In this document: piece after piece, positions 26,459 through 34,713 of the stretch | How the letters are laid out: each line of letters starts with the position of its first letter | How positions within the stretch are numbered: the stretch's first letter is position 1 | From: an uncultured Pelagibacteraceae bacterium | GTDB lineage: Bacteria; Pseudomonadota; Alphaproteobacteria; Pelagibacterales; Pelagibacteraceae | Direction: 5' to 3' | NCBI GenBank assembly: GCA_902591045.1 | Contig: CACIZC010000002.1 | Span: 1-64,000 of the forward strand | DNA length: 64,000 nt | Position numbers and translations under genes: made by a program | Notes under the pieces: generated by a model | The model's input: only the letters and a program-made list of their open reading frames with translations | Databases searched by the model: none | Told to the model about the DNA's origin: nothing

Positions 26459-27712
26459 TTATCCTAATTTTATATTTTCAATTCCAACAATTTTATTATA
26501 CGCCCAATACAAAACTAACATAACTGCTAGCAGTATTGCCCCTAGTGCTGAACATAGCCCCCAATTTAAAGTTGTTTTTAAATGATAAGCTATAAAGTGA
26601 CCAATTAATAAGCCTTCTGAGCCTCCTACCAGTTCTGGTGTGATAAAGTACCCAATAGCAAGAACGAAAACTAGCAAACCACCAGCACTAATTCCAGGGA
26701 TCGTTTGTGGCATATAAATTTTATAAAAAGCGTGCATTGGTTGAGCTCCTAAATTTAAAGCTGCACGCATATAAGTTGGAGAAATTGTTTTCATAACACT
26801 ATATAACGGAAGCACCATAAACGGTAATAAGATTTGGGTCATAGCTATTAATGTGCCGGTTTTGTTATATATTAACTGCATACGATTTTCGTCGGCTATA
26901 ATTCCTGCCCAAACCAAAATGCTGTTAAAAATTCCTTTTTGCATCAAAATCACTATCCATGAAACTGTTCTAACTAATAAAGAAGTCCAGAAAGGTAACA
27001 AAACACAAATCATAAGTAAGTTACTGAATTTTAATGGTAATGTGGCTAATAAATAAGAAATTGGATAGCCTAAGATTAAACAAAATAATGTTACAAGAAC
27101 ACTGACCTCAAAAGTAAGCCACCAAGTTGAATTATAGATCCTTCTTTTTTCTGGTTGTTGAATAATTTTTTTATTTGAATCGTATGTTAAATCTACCGCA
27201 TTTAAATAATAACCCATAGTATATGGGTCAACCATCTGTCCTAGTGCTTTCCAATATTCTATGTTAGCCCATCTTTTGTCTATTGCGATCATCTTTTCTT
27301 TGTAAGGACCTTCTTTGATTTTTTTGAATTGTCTTTTTGATTTTTTAATTAAACTCTTCCAACCAGACTTGCTATAATTCATACGGGTACTAGCTTTACC
27401 AATTTGCCGTCCGTCTGCAGTTATAACTTCGTTGAATAAGGTAGCATACATTTCTTCACTAGGAAGATCACTTTGGTCCCATTTTTTATAAATCTCAAAA
27501 GTTTTTGGAAAGACTGTATTAATTTGCTTATCATCAACACTTCTCGCCAACATATTAAATATAGGAAAAACGAAAGTGATAAGAATAAAAAGTAATAAGG
27601 GTAAAACTAAAGTAAATGCCCGAATTTTGTTTTTTCTTTCAGCTTTTTTAAGACTGACTTTTAAGGGTATCCCGTCAGTCGTTAATATTTGATTATTTGC
27701 TGCTTGACTCAT
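26459..27712 (-). CDS. potB: ABC transporter permease, PotB-like with large periplasmic insert
   Basis: 417 aa, longer than the ~285-aa PotB of E. coli because about 150 hydrophilic residues lie between helix 1 (about 32-55) and helix 2 (about 200), for example SKSGWKSLIKKSKRQFKKIKEG. Extended forms of this kind occur in alphaproteobacterial opine/polyamine-type permeases. The ATPase-contact loop is MRAALNLGAQPMHAFYKIYMPQTIPG. The ATG follows the U-tract of a terminator hairpin by only 6 nt and has no Shine-Dalgarno motif. Confidence 0.85.
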   Translation of the reverse strand: MSQAANNQILTTDGIPLKVSLKKAERKNKIRAFTLVLPLLLFILITFVFPIFNMLARSVDDKQINTVFPKTFEIYKKWDQSDLPSEEMYATLFNEVITADGRQIGKASTRMNYSKSGWKSLIKKSKRQFKKIKEGPYKEKMIAIDKRWANIEYWKALGQMVDPYTMGYYLNAVDLTYDSNKKIIQQPEKRRIYNSTWWLTFEVSVLVTLFCLILGYPISYLLATLPLKFSNLLMICVLLPFWTSLLVRTVSWIVILMQKGIFNSILVWAGIIADENRMQLIYNKTGTLIAMTQILLPFMVLPLYSVMKTISPTYMRAALNLGAQPMHAFYKIYMPQTIPGISAGGLLVFVLAIGYFITPELVGGSEGLLIGHFIAYHLKTTLNWGLCSALGAILLAVMLVLYWAYNKIVGIENIKLG

Positions 27713-27718
27713 TTGAAT

Positions 27719-27752
27719 AAAAAAAAAGGCGGATAATAAATATCCGCCTTTT
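27719..27752 (-). terminator. Intrinsic terminator between potD and potB
   Basis: On the minus strand AAAAGGCGGATA pairs with TATCCGCCTTTT, a 12-bp perfect stem with a 5-nt loop and U-tract. It is the strongest terminator-like hairpin in the window, placed right after the binding-protein gene. Confidence 0.88.
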
Positions 27753-27766
27753 AATATTTTTTAATA

Positions 27767-28876
27767 TTACTTCTTGTTACCTGCCATCCACGCTGTCCAT
27801 TGTTCTTTTAGTTCAGCGTTGTTGTCAGCCCACCATACAGGGTCCGTAAATACAGATTTTTTCAATCTTCTTTTAGTATTCGGCATGTGTGGTAGCACGT
27901 CTACACCAGTGTGGAACCAAGGTTCATTTGCTTTAATGATCTTAGTACCGCAATCTCTCATAGGCATGTAAGTAATGTACTTAGCTTGTCCAGCTTGAGA
28001 TTCACAACTAGTAGCGTGTTTTAAGAATTCAATAGCTTCTGCTTTATTTTTTGAACCCTTAGGAATAGCTACCCAGTCTCCGTCAAGTACTTGGCCTTCC
28101 CAAATGTAATCGAAGCTAGCGCCTTCTGAAAGAATAGCAGCTCCGGCACGACCATTGTACACGATAGACATAACTACTTCACCGCTTTTTACTAGTTCTA
28201 ACGGTTGAGCTCCTGCTGACCAGTGAACTACATGTCCTTTAAGTTCTTCAAGTTTAGCAAATGCTCTGTCTGGCCCACCTTCAGCCTGTAAAACAGAATT
28301 TACTTTAGTAGGTTTAACTCCGTCAGCAACAAGTGCCATTTCAAGAACAGCTTGTGGCCATGTGTGAACACCTCTTTTTCCTGGGAATTTTTCAACGTCA
28401 AAGAAATCTTTCATTCTTGTCGGTTTTTTTCCAGGAAAAGCTTTTGGATCAAAAATTACAACATATGACCAAAAGATTTGTGGTGCTGAACATTCTGAGA
28501 TTGGTCCGCTTGAACCAGCACCATTTTCTTTAATACTAGCGCTGTATTTTCCACCTTCCCAAGTGTCCATGTCAAGTTTTTCAAATAAGCCTTCGTCGCA
28601 ACCATTGATCATGTCTACAGGTAGACCGTCAACAACGTCCCACTTAACGTTTCCTGACTCAACTTGAGCTTTTACTTCCCCAAGACCACCGTTGTAGTTT
28701 TCTACTCTAACCTTAGTTTTCCCGCTTTTAACAGGTCCCCAAGTATCAATGTAAGCTTTTTGTTGGCTCATTGTGTATGCTCCACCCCAAGAAACAAATG
28801 TAAAATCAGCATAAGCCGTAGCTGTAAATGCTAACCCTACTATTGCTAGTAAAGCAACTTTTATTGATTTAATCAT
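27767..28876 (-). CDS. potD: ABC transporter periplasmic binding protein, PotD-like
   Basis: 369 aa with a signal peptide ending TAYA (about 23). The mature start DFTFVSWGGAYTMSQQKAYIDTW is typical of the polyamine/opine binding-protein family; WDVVDGLPVDM, PKGSKNKAEAIEFLKHATS and YMPMRDCG follow. GAGGG precedes the ATG by 8 bases. Relatives bind spermidine, putrescine, GABA, mannopine and other cations or zwitterions, so the ligand cannot be read from sequence. A promoter with a perfect 16-bp palindrome over its -10 precedes it, and a terminator follows. Confidence 0.88.
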   Translation of the reverse strand: MIKSIKVALLAIVGLAFTATAYADFTFVSWGGAYTMSQQKAYIDTWGPVKSGKTKVRVENYNGGLGEVKAQVESGNVKWDVVDGLPVDMINGCDEGLFEKLDMDTWEGGKYSASIKENGAGSSGPISECSAPQIFWSYVVIFDPKAFPGKKPTRMKDFFDVEKFPGKRGVHTWPQAVLEMALVADGVKPTKVNSVLQAEGGPDRAFAKLEELKGHVVHWSAGAQPLELVKSGEVVMSIVYNGRAGAAILSEGASFDYIWEGQVLDGDWVAIPKGSKNKAEAIEFLKHATSCESQAGQAKYITYMPMRDCGTKIIKANEPWFHTGVDVLPHMPNTKRRLKKSVFTDPVWWADNNAELKEQWTAWMAGNKK

Positions 28877-28900
28877 ATTTTTTCCCTCTTTATATTGATT

Positions 28901-28931
28901 AATTATACGTATAATTCGATAATTAAAACAA
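28901..28931 (-). promoter_or_regulatory. potD promoter with palindromic operator-like site
   Basis: TTGTTT (28926-28931), an 18-bp spacer and a perfect TATAAT -10 (28902-28907) on the minus strand. The -10 is embedded in the perfect palindrome AATTATACGTATAATT (28901-28916), which a repressor could use. Confidence 0.55.
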
Positions 28932-28966
28932 ATTGAGAAAGTGATGTAAACCGGAAAAGTGAGAAA

Positions 28967-30055
28967 TTAACCCAGGTCTAACGCCCTTGAATCACTTGCT
29001 TTCCAAGAGAGTTTTACTGAAGTTCCTGTTTTTAAGTTTGCTCCTTTGTAGGAATTAGGAACTTTTACAATAAATTGATCATTTCCACAAACTTCAACCC
29101 TTGTGCGAATATGGTCTCCTAGGTAAATTAGTTCTTTCACTGTTCCGTCAAAAGTATTTTCAAAATTAGTATCTGGAGAATTAATTTCAACTCGTTCTGG
29201 ACGTAATGATACTGTTGATCCCTCACCCACAGCTTTTACATTTACTTTCAGAGATTTTATCTCTTCTCCTTTTTCTGTTTTAATTACACACGAATTACCA
29301 TTGATAGATTTTACTTTTCCTTTAAGTTGATTATTTTCTCCAATAAACTGAGCTACAAATGCACATTCAGGTTTTTCATATAAAATATCTGGTGTTGATA
29401 TTTGTTGAATCTTTCCATCATTAAAAACTGCAATTCGATTTGACATTGTTAAAGCTTCACTTTGATCATGGGTAACATAAACAACTGTAATTCCAATATT
29501 TTCATGAATATGTTTAATTTCATATTGCATTTGTTCTCTAAGTTTTTTATCTAAAGCACCTAAAGGCTCATCCATCAAAACAAGTCTTGGCTCAAAAACT
29601 AGCGCTCTTGCTAGAGCAACACGTTGTTGTTGACCACCTGATAACTGCATTGGCATACGATTGCCAAAGTCTTGAAGTTCAACCATAGATAAAGCTTTTT
29701 TAACTTTATCTTGAATCTCAGATTTATTTAGTTTTCTAACTTCGAGAGGAAATGAAAGATTTTCGTTTACAGTCATATGTGGAAATAAAGCATAGTTTTG
29801 AAAAACCATACCAATTCCTCTTTTATAAGGAGGGATGCTGCTGATCGCATCTCCATCTAAATATATTTCACCGCTAGTGGGTGTTTCAAATCCAGCAAGC
29901 ATCATTAATGTAGTGGTTTTTCCCGAACCAGAAGGCCCAAGCATTGTAAGAAATTCTCCTTTTGGAATATCTACATTAAGATCTTTAACTACAAGAACAT
30001 CGCCATCGTAGCTTTTATCTACTTTATCAAATTTTACAAAACTATTCGAAGACAT
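28967..30055 (-). CDS. potA: ABC transporter ATPase, PotA-like
   Basis: 362-aa cytoplasmic ATPase. Walker A GPSGSGKTT (about 40), Q-loop VFQNYALFPHMTV, signature [13 protein letters not shown], Walker B LVLMDEPLGALDK, H-loop VTHDQSEA, and a C-terminal TOBE domain (about 280-360) with TVSLRPERVEI. It sits between the DoeA-like gene (50 bp upstream) and potD (90 bp downstream), all co-directional, linking the transporter to the catabolic genes. Confidence 0.92.
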   Translation of the reverse strand: MSSNSFVKFDKVDKSYDGDVLVVKDLNVDIPKGEFLTMLGPSGSGKTTTLMMLAGFETPTSGEIYLDGDAISSIPPYKRGIGMVFQNYALFPHMTVNENLSFPLEVRKLNKSEIQDKVKKALSMVELQDFGNRMPMQLSGGQQQRVALARALVFEPRLVLMDEPLGALDKKLREQMQYEIKHIHENIGITVVYVTHDQSEALTMSNRIAVFNDGKIQQISTPDILYEKPECAFVAQFIGENNQLKGKVKSINGNSCVIKTEKGEEIKSLKVNVKAVGEGSTVSLRPERVEINSPDTNFENTFDGTVKELIYLGDHIRTRVEVCGNDQFIVKVPNSYKGANLKTGTSVKLSWKASDSRALDLG

Positions 30056-30105
30056 AATAATGATTGATGATTAAAACATTTGTAAAAAAATATATCAAGT
30101 TTTTT

Positions 30106-31275
30106 TTACCCTTTAATATGTAAGTCTCTAGATAGATTGCAGAATAATTCTGAACCTTTTTCTGTAACTCTTACCGATTCACTCGCTTCTACACCCCAAT
30201 CACCAAATTGCATAACAGCTATCATGTGAAAAGTAACGTTAGGTTGTAAAATTGTTTTGTCTCCTTTTGATATATTCAAAGTTTGTTCTCCCCAATCAGG
30301 CGGGTAACCAATTCCTATAGAATAACCCGTTCTGGAATCTTTTTTAATTTTATATTTATCTAAAATACCCCAAAATTTTTGTGCAACATCGTCTGCAGTA
30401 TTTCCTGGTTTTGTTACAGAAATTCCTGCATCTAGAGCTTCGTTGGTAGCTTTCATGGTGTCAATTTTTTTTTGGTTTTTTTCACCTAAAAGTACTGTTC
30501 GCGCCATTGGACAATGATATCTTTTATACACGCCTGCTATTTCAATAATTGTTGCTTCTCCCGAAACAAATTTATCTTCTGTTGCTGTTAAATGAGATGC
30601 CGAAGTTCCTTTGCCTGTCGGTAACAAAGTTGCGATACTTGGATAATCTCCTCCAAATTCTCTTGTTCCATTAAATAAAGCTTTTTGAATATCCGCCACA
30701 GCATCGCATTGTCTTATGCCGGGATTAATACTTTTGAAAGCTGTTTTCATTGCGTTTTCAGTTATGCGTGCAGCCGATTTCATTAAGTTAACTTCTGCAT
30801 CTGATTTAACAACTCTCACCCAATTAACTAAACGTTCAGCGTCTTTAATTTTTGCATTGGGCAAACCTACTTTTATTGTTTCATAGCAAAATGCTGTAAA
30901 ATAGTGGCTATCCATTTCTAAACCTATATTAGATTTATCCCATTTTCTTTTTTTTATTATTTCTACTAAATATTGATATGGATGAAGTGGCCAAGTATGA
31001 ATATATTTTTCATCATATTTAATTATGTTTTTATCTTGTAAGTATGTTTTTATATACCCACCTGCAATATCTTGGTCTCTTAAAAAACAAATTGGTTCGT
31101 CTTCATTAATGTGAACTAAAACACATTGAGCGTAATAGAAAGACCAAGCATCATATCCTGTTAGATAATTCATGTTAGCTGGGTCGTGGGAAACTAATAA
31201 ATCAATGCCCTTTTTTTTCATTGATGATTTAACTTTTAATAGTCGATTTTTGTATTCTTGTTTTTCAAAAAGCAT
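30106..31275 (-). CDS. doeA: M24-fold hydrolase, DoeA/EutD (ectoine hydrolase)-like
   Basis: 389 aa from the ATG at 31275 (MLFEKQEYKNRLLKVK); the ORF-track start 24 codons earlier lies inside the EutA-like gene. Pita-bread fold. Features shared with ectoine hydrolase: DPANMNYLTGYDAWSFYYAQ at the N-terminus, FGGDYPSIATLLPTG, YKRYHCPMART, and especially SRTGYSIGIGYPPDWGEQTL. The metal-ligand residues of true methionine aminopeptidases are not evident, as in other M24 amidohydrolases. DoeA opens the ectoine ring to N-acetyl-diaminobutyrate. It starts 2 bp after the EutA-like stop. Confidence 0.8.
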   Translation of the reverse strand: MLFEKQEYKNRLLKVKSSMKKKGIDLLVSHDPANMNYLTGYDAWSFYYAQCVLVHINEDEPICFLRDQDIAGGYIKTYLQDKNIIKYDEKYIHTWPLHPYQYLVEIIKKRKWDKSNIGLEMDSHYFTAFCYETIKVGLPNAKIKDAERLVNWVRVVKSDAEVNLMKSAARITENAMKTAFKSINPGIRQCDAVADIQKALFNGTREFGGDYPSIATLLPTGKGTSASHLTATEDKFVSGEATIIEIAGVYKRYHCPMARTVLLGEKNQKKIDTMKATNEALDAGISVTKPGNTADDVAQKFWGILDKYKIKKDSRTGYSIGIGYPPDWGEQTLNISKGDKTILQPNVTFHMIAVMQFGDWGVEASESVRVTEKGSELFCNLSRDLHIKG

Positions 31276-31277
31276 TA

Positions 31278-32027
31278 TTAATTTCTTAAAAGTTTTCCGT
31301 ATCCTTTTACTGAAGATTTGTATCCAATTGATCTTATTGTGTCCCAAATCAAGGTTTGATTACTAGATAAAACTGGTTTATTTATTTTTTTTTCTACTTC
31401 ATCAATAATTTTTAATACTGGAAGTGCAGTACAAGATATAAATAATGCATCTGCATTAGCAGTGTCTAACTCCACAAATGTTTCCAGTAAATATTCTGGA
31501 TCAATTTTAGCAATATCTGAATCTAAATTTAAGTTTAAGCTAGCAAATGACAATACTTCGATATTTTTCTTTGTAAAATATTCAAAAATTGTTTTATTTA
31601 CAGAGTCTGGGTAAGGAGTAAATACAGCAATTTTTTTTATACTCATTTCCTTAAAAGCCTTGATCGCAGAAGTTACTGGTGTAGTTACGTAGCAATTTGG
31701 TTTGGCCAATAGAACTTTTTCTTTCACATTGTCTTCCCCAATAGCAATTGTTCCCGATGTACATCCATAAGCAATCGTATCAAGTTTTTCATCGGGTAGT
31801 ATTTTTTTGGCTACTGATTCAAGTTCGTCTTGCATTTTTAAAAGATTTTCTTTTGTTAATGGATTTTGATTATGAATACGATTAATAAAAATATCTAAAG
31901 GCAAATCTCTACACACAGTATTAAAATCACTTTCTATTGTATAGTCAGTTGACAAAGCAATTAAACCAACTTTGGGATTAAATTTTTTTTTAAATTTAGG
32001 AATAATATGTTTAAAATTTAAAGACAT
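31278..32027 (-). CDS. eutA: EutA-like protein (maleate isomerase / Asp-Glu racemase superfamily)
   Basis: 249 aa. Two candidate catalytic cysteines lie in the symmetric motifs AYGCTSGT (C89) and FISCTALP (C199), as in maleate isomerase and arylmalonate decarboxylase. VGLIALSTDYTIESDF, FINRIHNQNPLT, VFTPYPDSVN and LSSNQTLIWDTIR fit ectoine-utilisation protein EutA, whose exact reaction is poorly defined. It is sandwiched between creatinase (4 bp) and the DoeA-like gene (2 bp), so co-function is likely. An isomerase or racemase of another acid remains possible. Confidence 0.72.
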   Translation of the reverse strand: MSLNFKHIIPKFKKKFNPKVGLIALSTDYTIESDFNTVCRDLPLDIFINRIHNQNPLTKENLLKMQDELESVAKKILPDEKLDTIAYGCTSGTIAIGEDNVKEKVLLAKPNCYVTTPVTSAIKAFKEMSIKKIAVFTPYPDSVNKTIFEYFTKKNIEVLSFASLNLNLDSDIAKIDPEYLLETFVELDTANADALFISCTALPVLKIIDEVEKKINKPVLSSNQTLIWDTIRSIGYKSSVKGYGKLLRN

Positions 32028-32031
32028 TTTT

Positions 32032-33237
32032 CTACTTAATTACATTGTGTTCAGGGCCAAATGGAAATTTAGTTATGTCTTCAGCCCCATTTTCATTTAT
32101 TACAAGAATATCGTGTTCACGATATCCGCCTGCTCCGGGTTCTCCTTCAGGAATAAGTATCATGGGTTCCATAGAAACAACCATGTTTGGTTTCAAAACT
32201 GTTTCGATATCTTCTCGAAATTCAAGTTTGCCTTCTCTTCCATAATAGGGACTTAACAAACCAAATGAATGTCCATAACCAAATGTTCTTCGATCCAAAT
32301 ATCCAAGTTCAGAAAATAATTCATTAAGTTCAGCAGCTATTGCTGAACACTTAACACCAGGTTTAATAATTTCTATACCTCTACGATGAACTTTAACGTT
32401 TGCTTCCCAAGCCTTTAGGGAATCTTTGTCAACTTTTCCCATAAAAAGCGTACGTTCTAATGCAGTATAATATCCAGAAATCATCGGGAAAGTATTTAAG
32501 GAAAGAATGTCACCGAATTTAATTTTTCTTGTAGTTACAGGATTGTGGGCTCCATCAGTATTAATTCCTGATTGAAACCAAACCCATGTATCACGTAGCT
32601 CTGAATTTGAATGAAATTTTGCAATAGCTGTCTCCATGGCATCTCGACCGACCATGGCCACATCAATTTCAGAAGCTCCTACCTTAATTGCTTTAACAAT
32701 CGCTTCTCCTCCAATATCTGCTATTTTTGCACCACTCCTTATTAAAGCAATTTCTTCATCGGACTTAATCATTCTTTGAGACATTGTTAATTGTGATATA
32801 TCAACAATTTTAGAATTATCGAAAGAATCTTGCAATTTTTTATATCTTTCTTTCGTTAAATGATCCTCTTCAACACCAATTTTTTTTGCTTTTCCCAAAA
32901 CATAAACAATCGCTTTAAAATAATTATCTTTTTTCCAATCTGTATAGACAAGATTTTCTCCATAACATCTGCGTCCTGGTTGACCGGCATCAACTTGAGC
33001 TGAAATTACTACATTGCGTTTTGGAGTTACAATGCACGCATATTGTCTACCAAAGGAACAATAAAGAAAACCAGAATAGTAGGCTATATTTTGCAAAGAC
33101 GTTAAAATTACTGCATCAAGATTATTTTCTTCTATTATTTTTCTTAATCCTTTTAATCTTCTTTCATATTCTTTGTCACTAAAAGGTAATGGTACTTTAT
33201 CACCATTGATAAATTGAAAAAAATCTAATCTTTTCAT
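32032..33237 (-). CDS. Creatinase (creatine amidinohydrolase)
   Basis: 401 aa, the length of characterised creatinases. Creatine plus water gives sarcosine and urea. The sequence tracks Pseudomonas creatinase closely as I remember it: FLYCSFGRQYA (residues 58-68), QSGINTDGAHNPVTTRK with catalytic His at 231 (His232 in the Pseudomonas enzyme), GYYTALERTLF, FGYGHSFGLLSPYYGRE and VVSMEPMILIPEGEPGAGGYREHDI. This is far above general M24 similarity. It is adjacent to a regulator (2 bp) and the EutA-like gene (4 bp). Fate of the products is not encoded here: no sarcosine oxidase or urease was seen. Confidence 0.9.
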   Translation of the reverse strand: MKRLDFFQFINGDKVPLPFSDKEYERRLKGLRKIIEENNLDAVILTSLQNIAYYSGFLYCSFGRQYACIVTPKRNVVISAQVDAGQPGRRCYGENLVYTDWKKDNYFKAIVYVLGKAKKIGVEEDHLTKERYKKLQDSFDNSKIVDISQLTMSQRMIKSDEEIALIRSGAKIADIGGEAIVKAIKVGASEIDVAMVGRDAMETAIAKFHSNSELRDTWVWFQSGINTDGAHNPVTTRKIKFGDILSLNTFPMISGYYTALERTLFMGKVDKDSLKAWEANVKVHRRGIEIIKPGVKCSAIAAELNELFSELGYLDRRTFGYGHSFGLLSPYYGREGKLEFREDIETVLKPNMVVSMEPMILIPEGEPGAGGYREHDILVINENGAEDITKFPFGPEHNVIK

Positions 33238-33239
33238 AT

Positions 33240-33809
33240 TTACAGTCGCAATAAGTTATCGAGAACTCCAGATACTTTCCATTTTTTAATTAATTTAGAA
33301 AATGCCAAGGTCGTTTTTGGAACCGTTTCATCAAAAATTAGCTTATAACCTGGGCCAACCAAAACTCCCTCTGATTTAGTTTGGCTTAAAATCTTCCTTG
33401 CTACTAAAGCTCTAACTTTTCTCCTAACGGTCTCTTTGGGCAGTGTTGATACTTGGCAAATACTTGAAACTGTTAATCTGTTTTTTTGTATTTTAGACAT
33501 AAGCTCTTTAGCTTTAAAAATTAAAAGAGAATCGTCAATATCTGTTGCTTTTGATATTTTATCAAATTCATTAGAAATCTCAGAATATGTTTTTGTAGTT
33601 TCAGTTTGCATTATATATACCTCGTGACTTACTACAATTTGAATAATCATAAATGAGTCAAAATCCATTTTTAAATCTGATCTTACTCTTCGATAATAGT
33701 CGATCATAAACATTAAAAATTCATACATTCCAGTACCAAATGATTTTTGTCTTGATCCAAGAGAGTCTAATTTTTTCTTTATTGAAGTAACGTTAGTATC
33801 TGTTGTCAT
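33240..33809 (-). CDS. Winged-helix transcriptional regulator of the creatinase cluster
   Basis: 189 aa, no signal peptide. The DNA-binding part is at about 110-150: LTVSSICQVSTLPKETVRRKVRALVARKIL, a helix-turn-helix with a following basic wing. The N-terminal half is helical (FLMFMIDYYRRVRSDLKMDF) and could bind ligand or dimerise; I do not recognise that domain. It starts 1 bp past the BASS stop and ends 2 bp before creatinase, so it probably regulates this operon in response to its substrate (inference from position). Confidence 0.72.
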   Translation of the reverse strand: MTTDTNVTSIKKKLDSLGSRQKSFGTGMYEFLMFMIDYYRRVRSDLKMDFDSFMIIQIVVSHEVYIMQTETTKTYSEISNEFDKISKATDIDDSLLIFKAKELMSKIQKNRLTVSSICQVSTLPKETVRRKVRALVARKILSQTKSEGVLVGPGYKLIFDETVPKTTLAFSKLIKKWKVSGVLDNLLRL

Positions 33810-33810
33810 G

Positions 33811-34662
33811 TTATTTTAAATTCCTTACAATAAACACAAAGATTATAGATGTGATAAACATTATAATAGCGTAGGCAGCAGTGGGAACTATATATACAAT
33901 GTCATCAACTAATTGAGTTGCTACAAAGACGGCTAAAGTTCCATTTTGTAAACCACATTCCAAAGATATACATTTCCTTTGTGGCATCCCTGATATCCAA
34001 AACTTAGCAACATAAAAACCAACTATCATCATTACTACATTTAAAATTAAAGTAATAATACCAGCTCGTGTTATAAAACTTATGACCCTATCCCATTCTT
34101 CTACCCAAATAGAAAGAAATACAATTACAAATAAAATTATAGATATTCTTTGTATTATTTTTGTTTTTGAAGTTATAAAGTTTGTTGCAAATGTTCTAAT
34201 AAGCATGCCCAAAATAACAGGAACGGTTACTACTAAAAACATTTTTATAGCTATTCCTCCCATTGTAATGTTCTCGTTAAGACTGCTCTCCACTCCTAAA
34301 AGATTAGCGGATTGAAATATAATAAACGGTACAGAAAGAATGCTTATTAAACTTATGATAGCTGTCAGTGATATTGATAATGCTACGTCACCATTTGCAA
34401 ATTTTGTTAATACATTTGAGGTTACACCTCCGGGAGCTGCTGCTATTATCATAACTCCCAAAGCTAATTCTATTGGTGGGTTGTAAATTTTAATTATTAT
34501 AAAAGCTATAATTGGAAGCAAAATTAATTGGCAAAGCGAACCAACAAAAAAATTTTTAGGATTCTTTATTACCCTAGAAAAATCATCAATAGTTAAACCG
34601 AGGCCTAATCCTAACATGATTAGAGCAAGCGCTATTGGTGCTATTGTGGTTACAATTTCCAA
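33811..34662 (-). CDS. Bile acid:sodium symporter (BASS) family transporter
   Basis: 283-aa inner-membrane protein with about nine hydrophobic helices. Motifs typical of the family are LGLGLTIDDFSRVIKNPKNFFVG, IIAAAPGGVTSNVLTKFANGDVALS and CISLECGLQNGTLAVFVA. The start is TTG with a GGGGGAAGG purine run upstream. It heads the minus-strand block that includes creatinase. BASS proteins move organic anions with sodium, including keto acids and sulfo-compounds, so it may carry a substrate, product or counter-solute of the pathway. Substrate unknown. Confidence 0.85.
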   Translation of the reverse strand: MEIVTTIAPIALALIMLGLGLGLTIDDFSRVIKNPKNFFVGSLCQLILLPIIAFIIIKIYNPPIELALGVMIIAAAPGGVTSNVLTKFANGDVALSISLTAIISLISILSVPFIIFQSANLLGVESSLNENITMGGIAIKMFLVVTVPVILGMLIRTFATNFITSKTKIIQRISIILFVIVFLSIWVEEWDRVISFITRAGIITLILNVVMMIVGFYVAKFWISGMPQRKCISLECGLQNGTLAVFVATQLVDDIVYIVPTAAYAIIMFITSIIFVFIVRNLK

Positions 34663-34684
34663 AATCTACCTTCCCCCTTTTTTA

Positions 34685-34713
34685 AGTAGAACTGAAATGA
34701 GTTTTTAAGTCAA
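34685..34713 (-). promoter_or_regulatory. Candidate promoter of the BASS-creatinase-eutA-doeA block
   Basis: TTGACT (34708-34713), 17-bp spacer, TCTACT (34685-34690) on the minus strand, about 20 bp before the BASS start and directly after the gapA stop. The -10 matches the consensus at four of six positions. Confidence 0.4.

Noticed and set aside
30106-33237. Reading the two M24 proteins as Xaa-Pro aminopeptidases or DddP (DMSP lyase)
   Set aside because: Motifs fit creatinase and ectoine hydrolase better, and the peptidase metal-ligand set is not evident. DddP cannot be excluded without alignment but matches less well.
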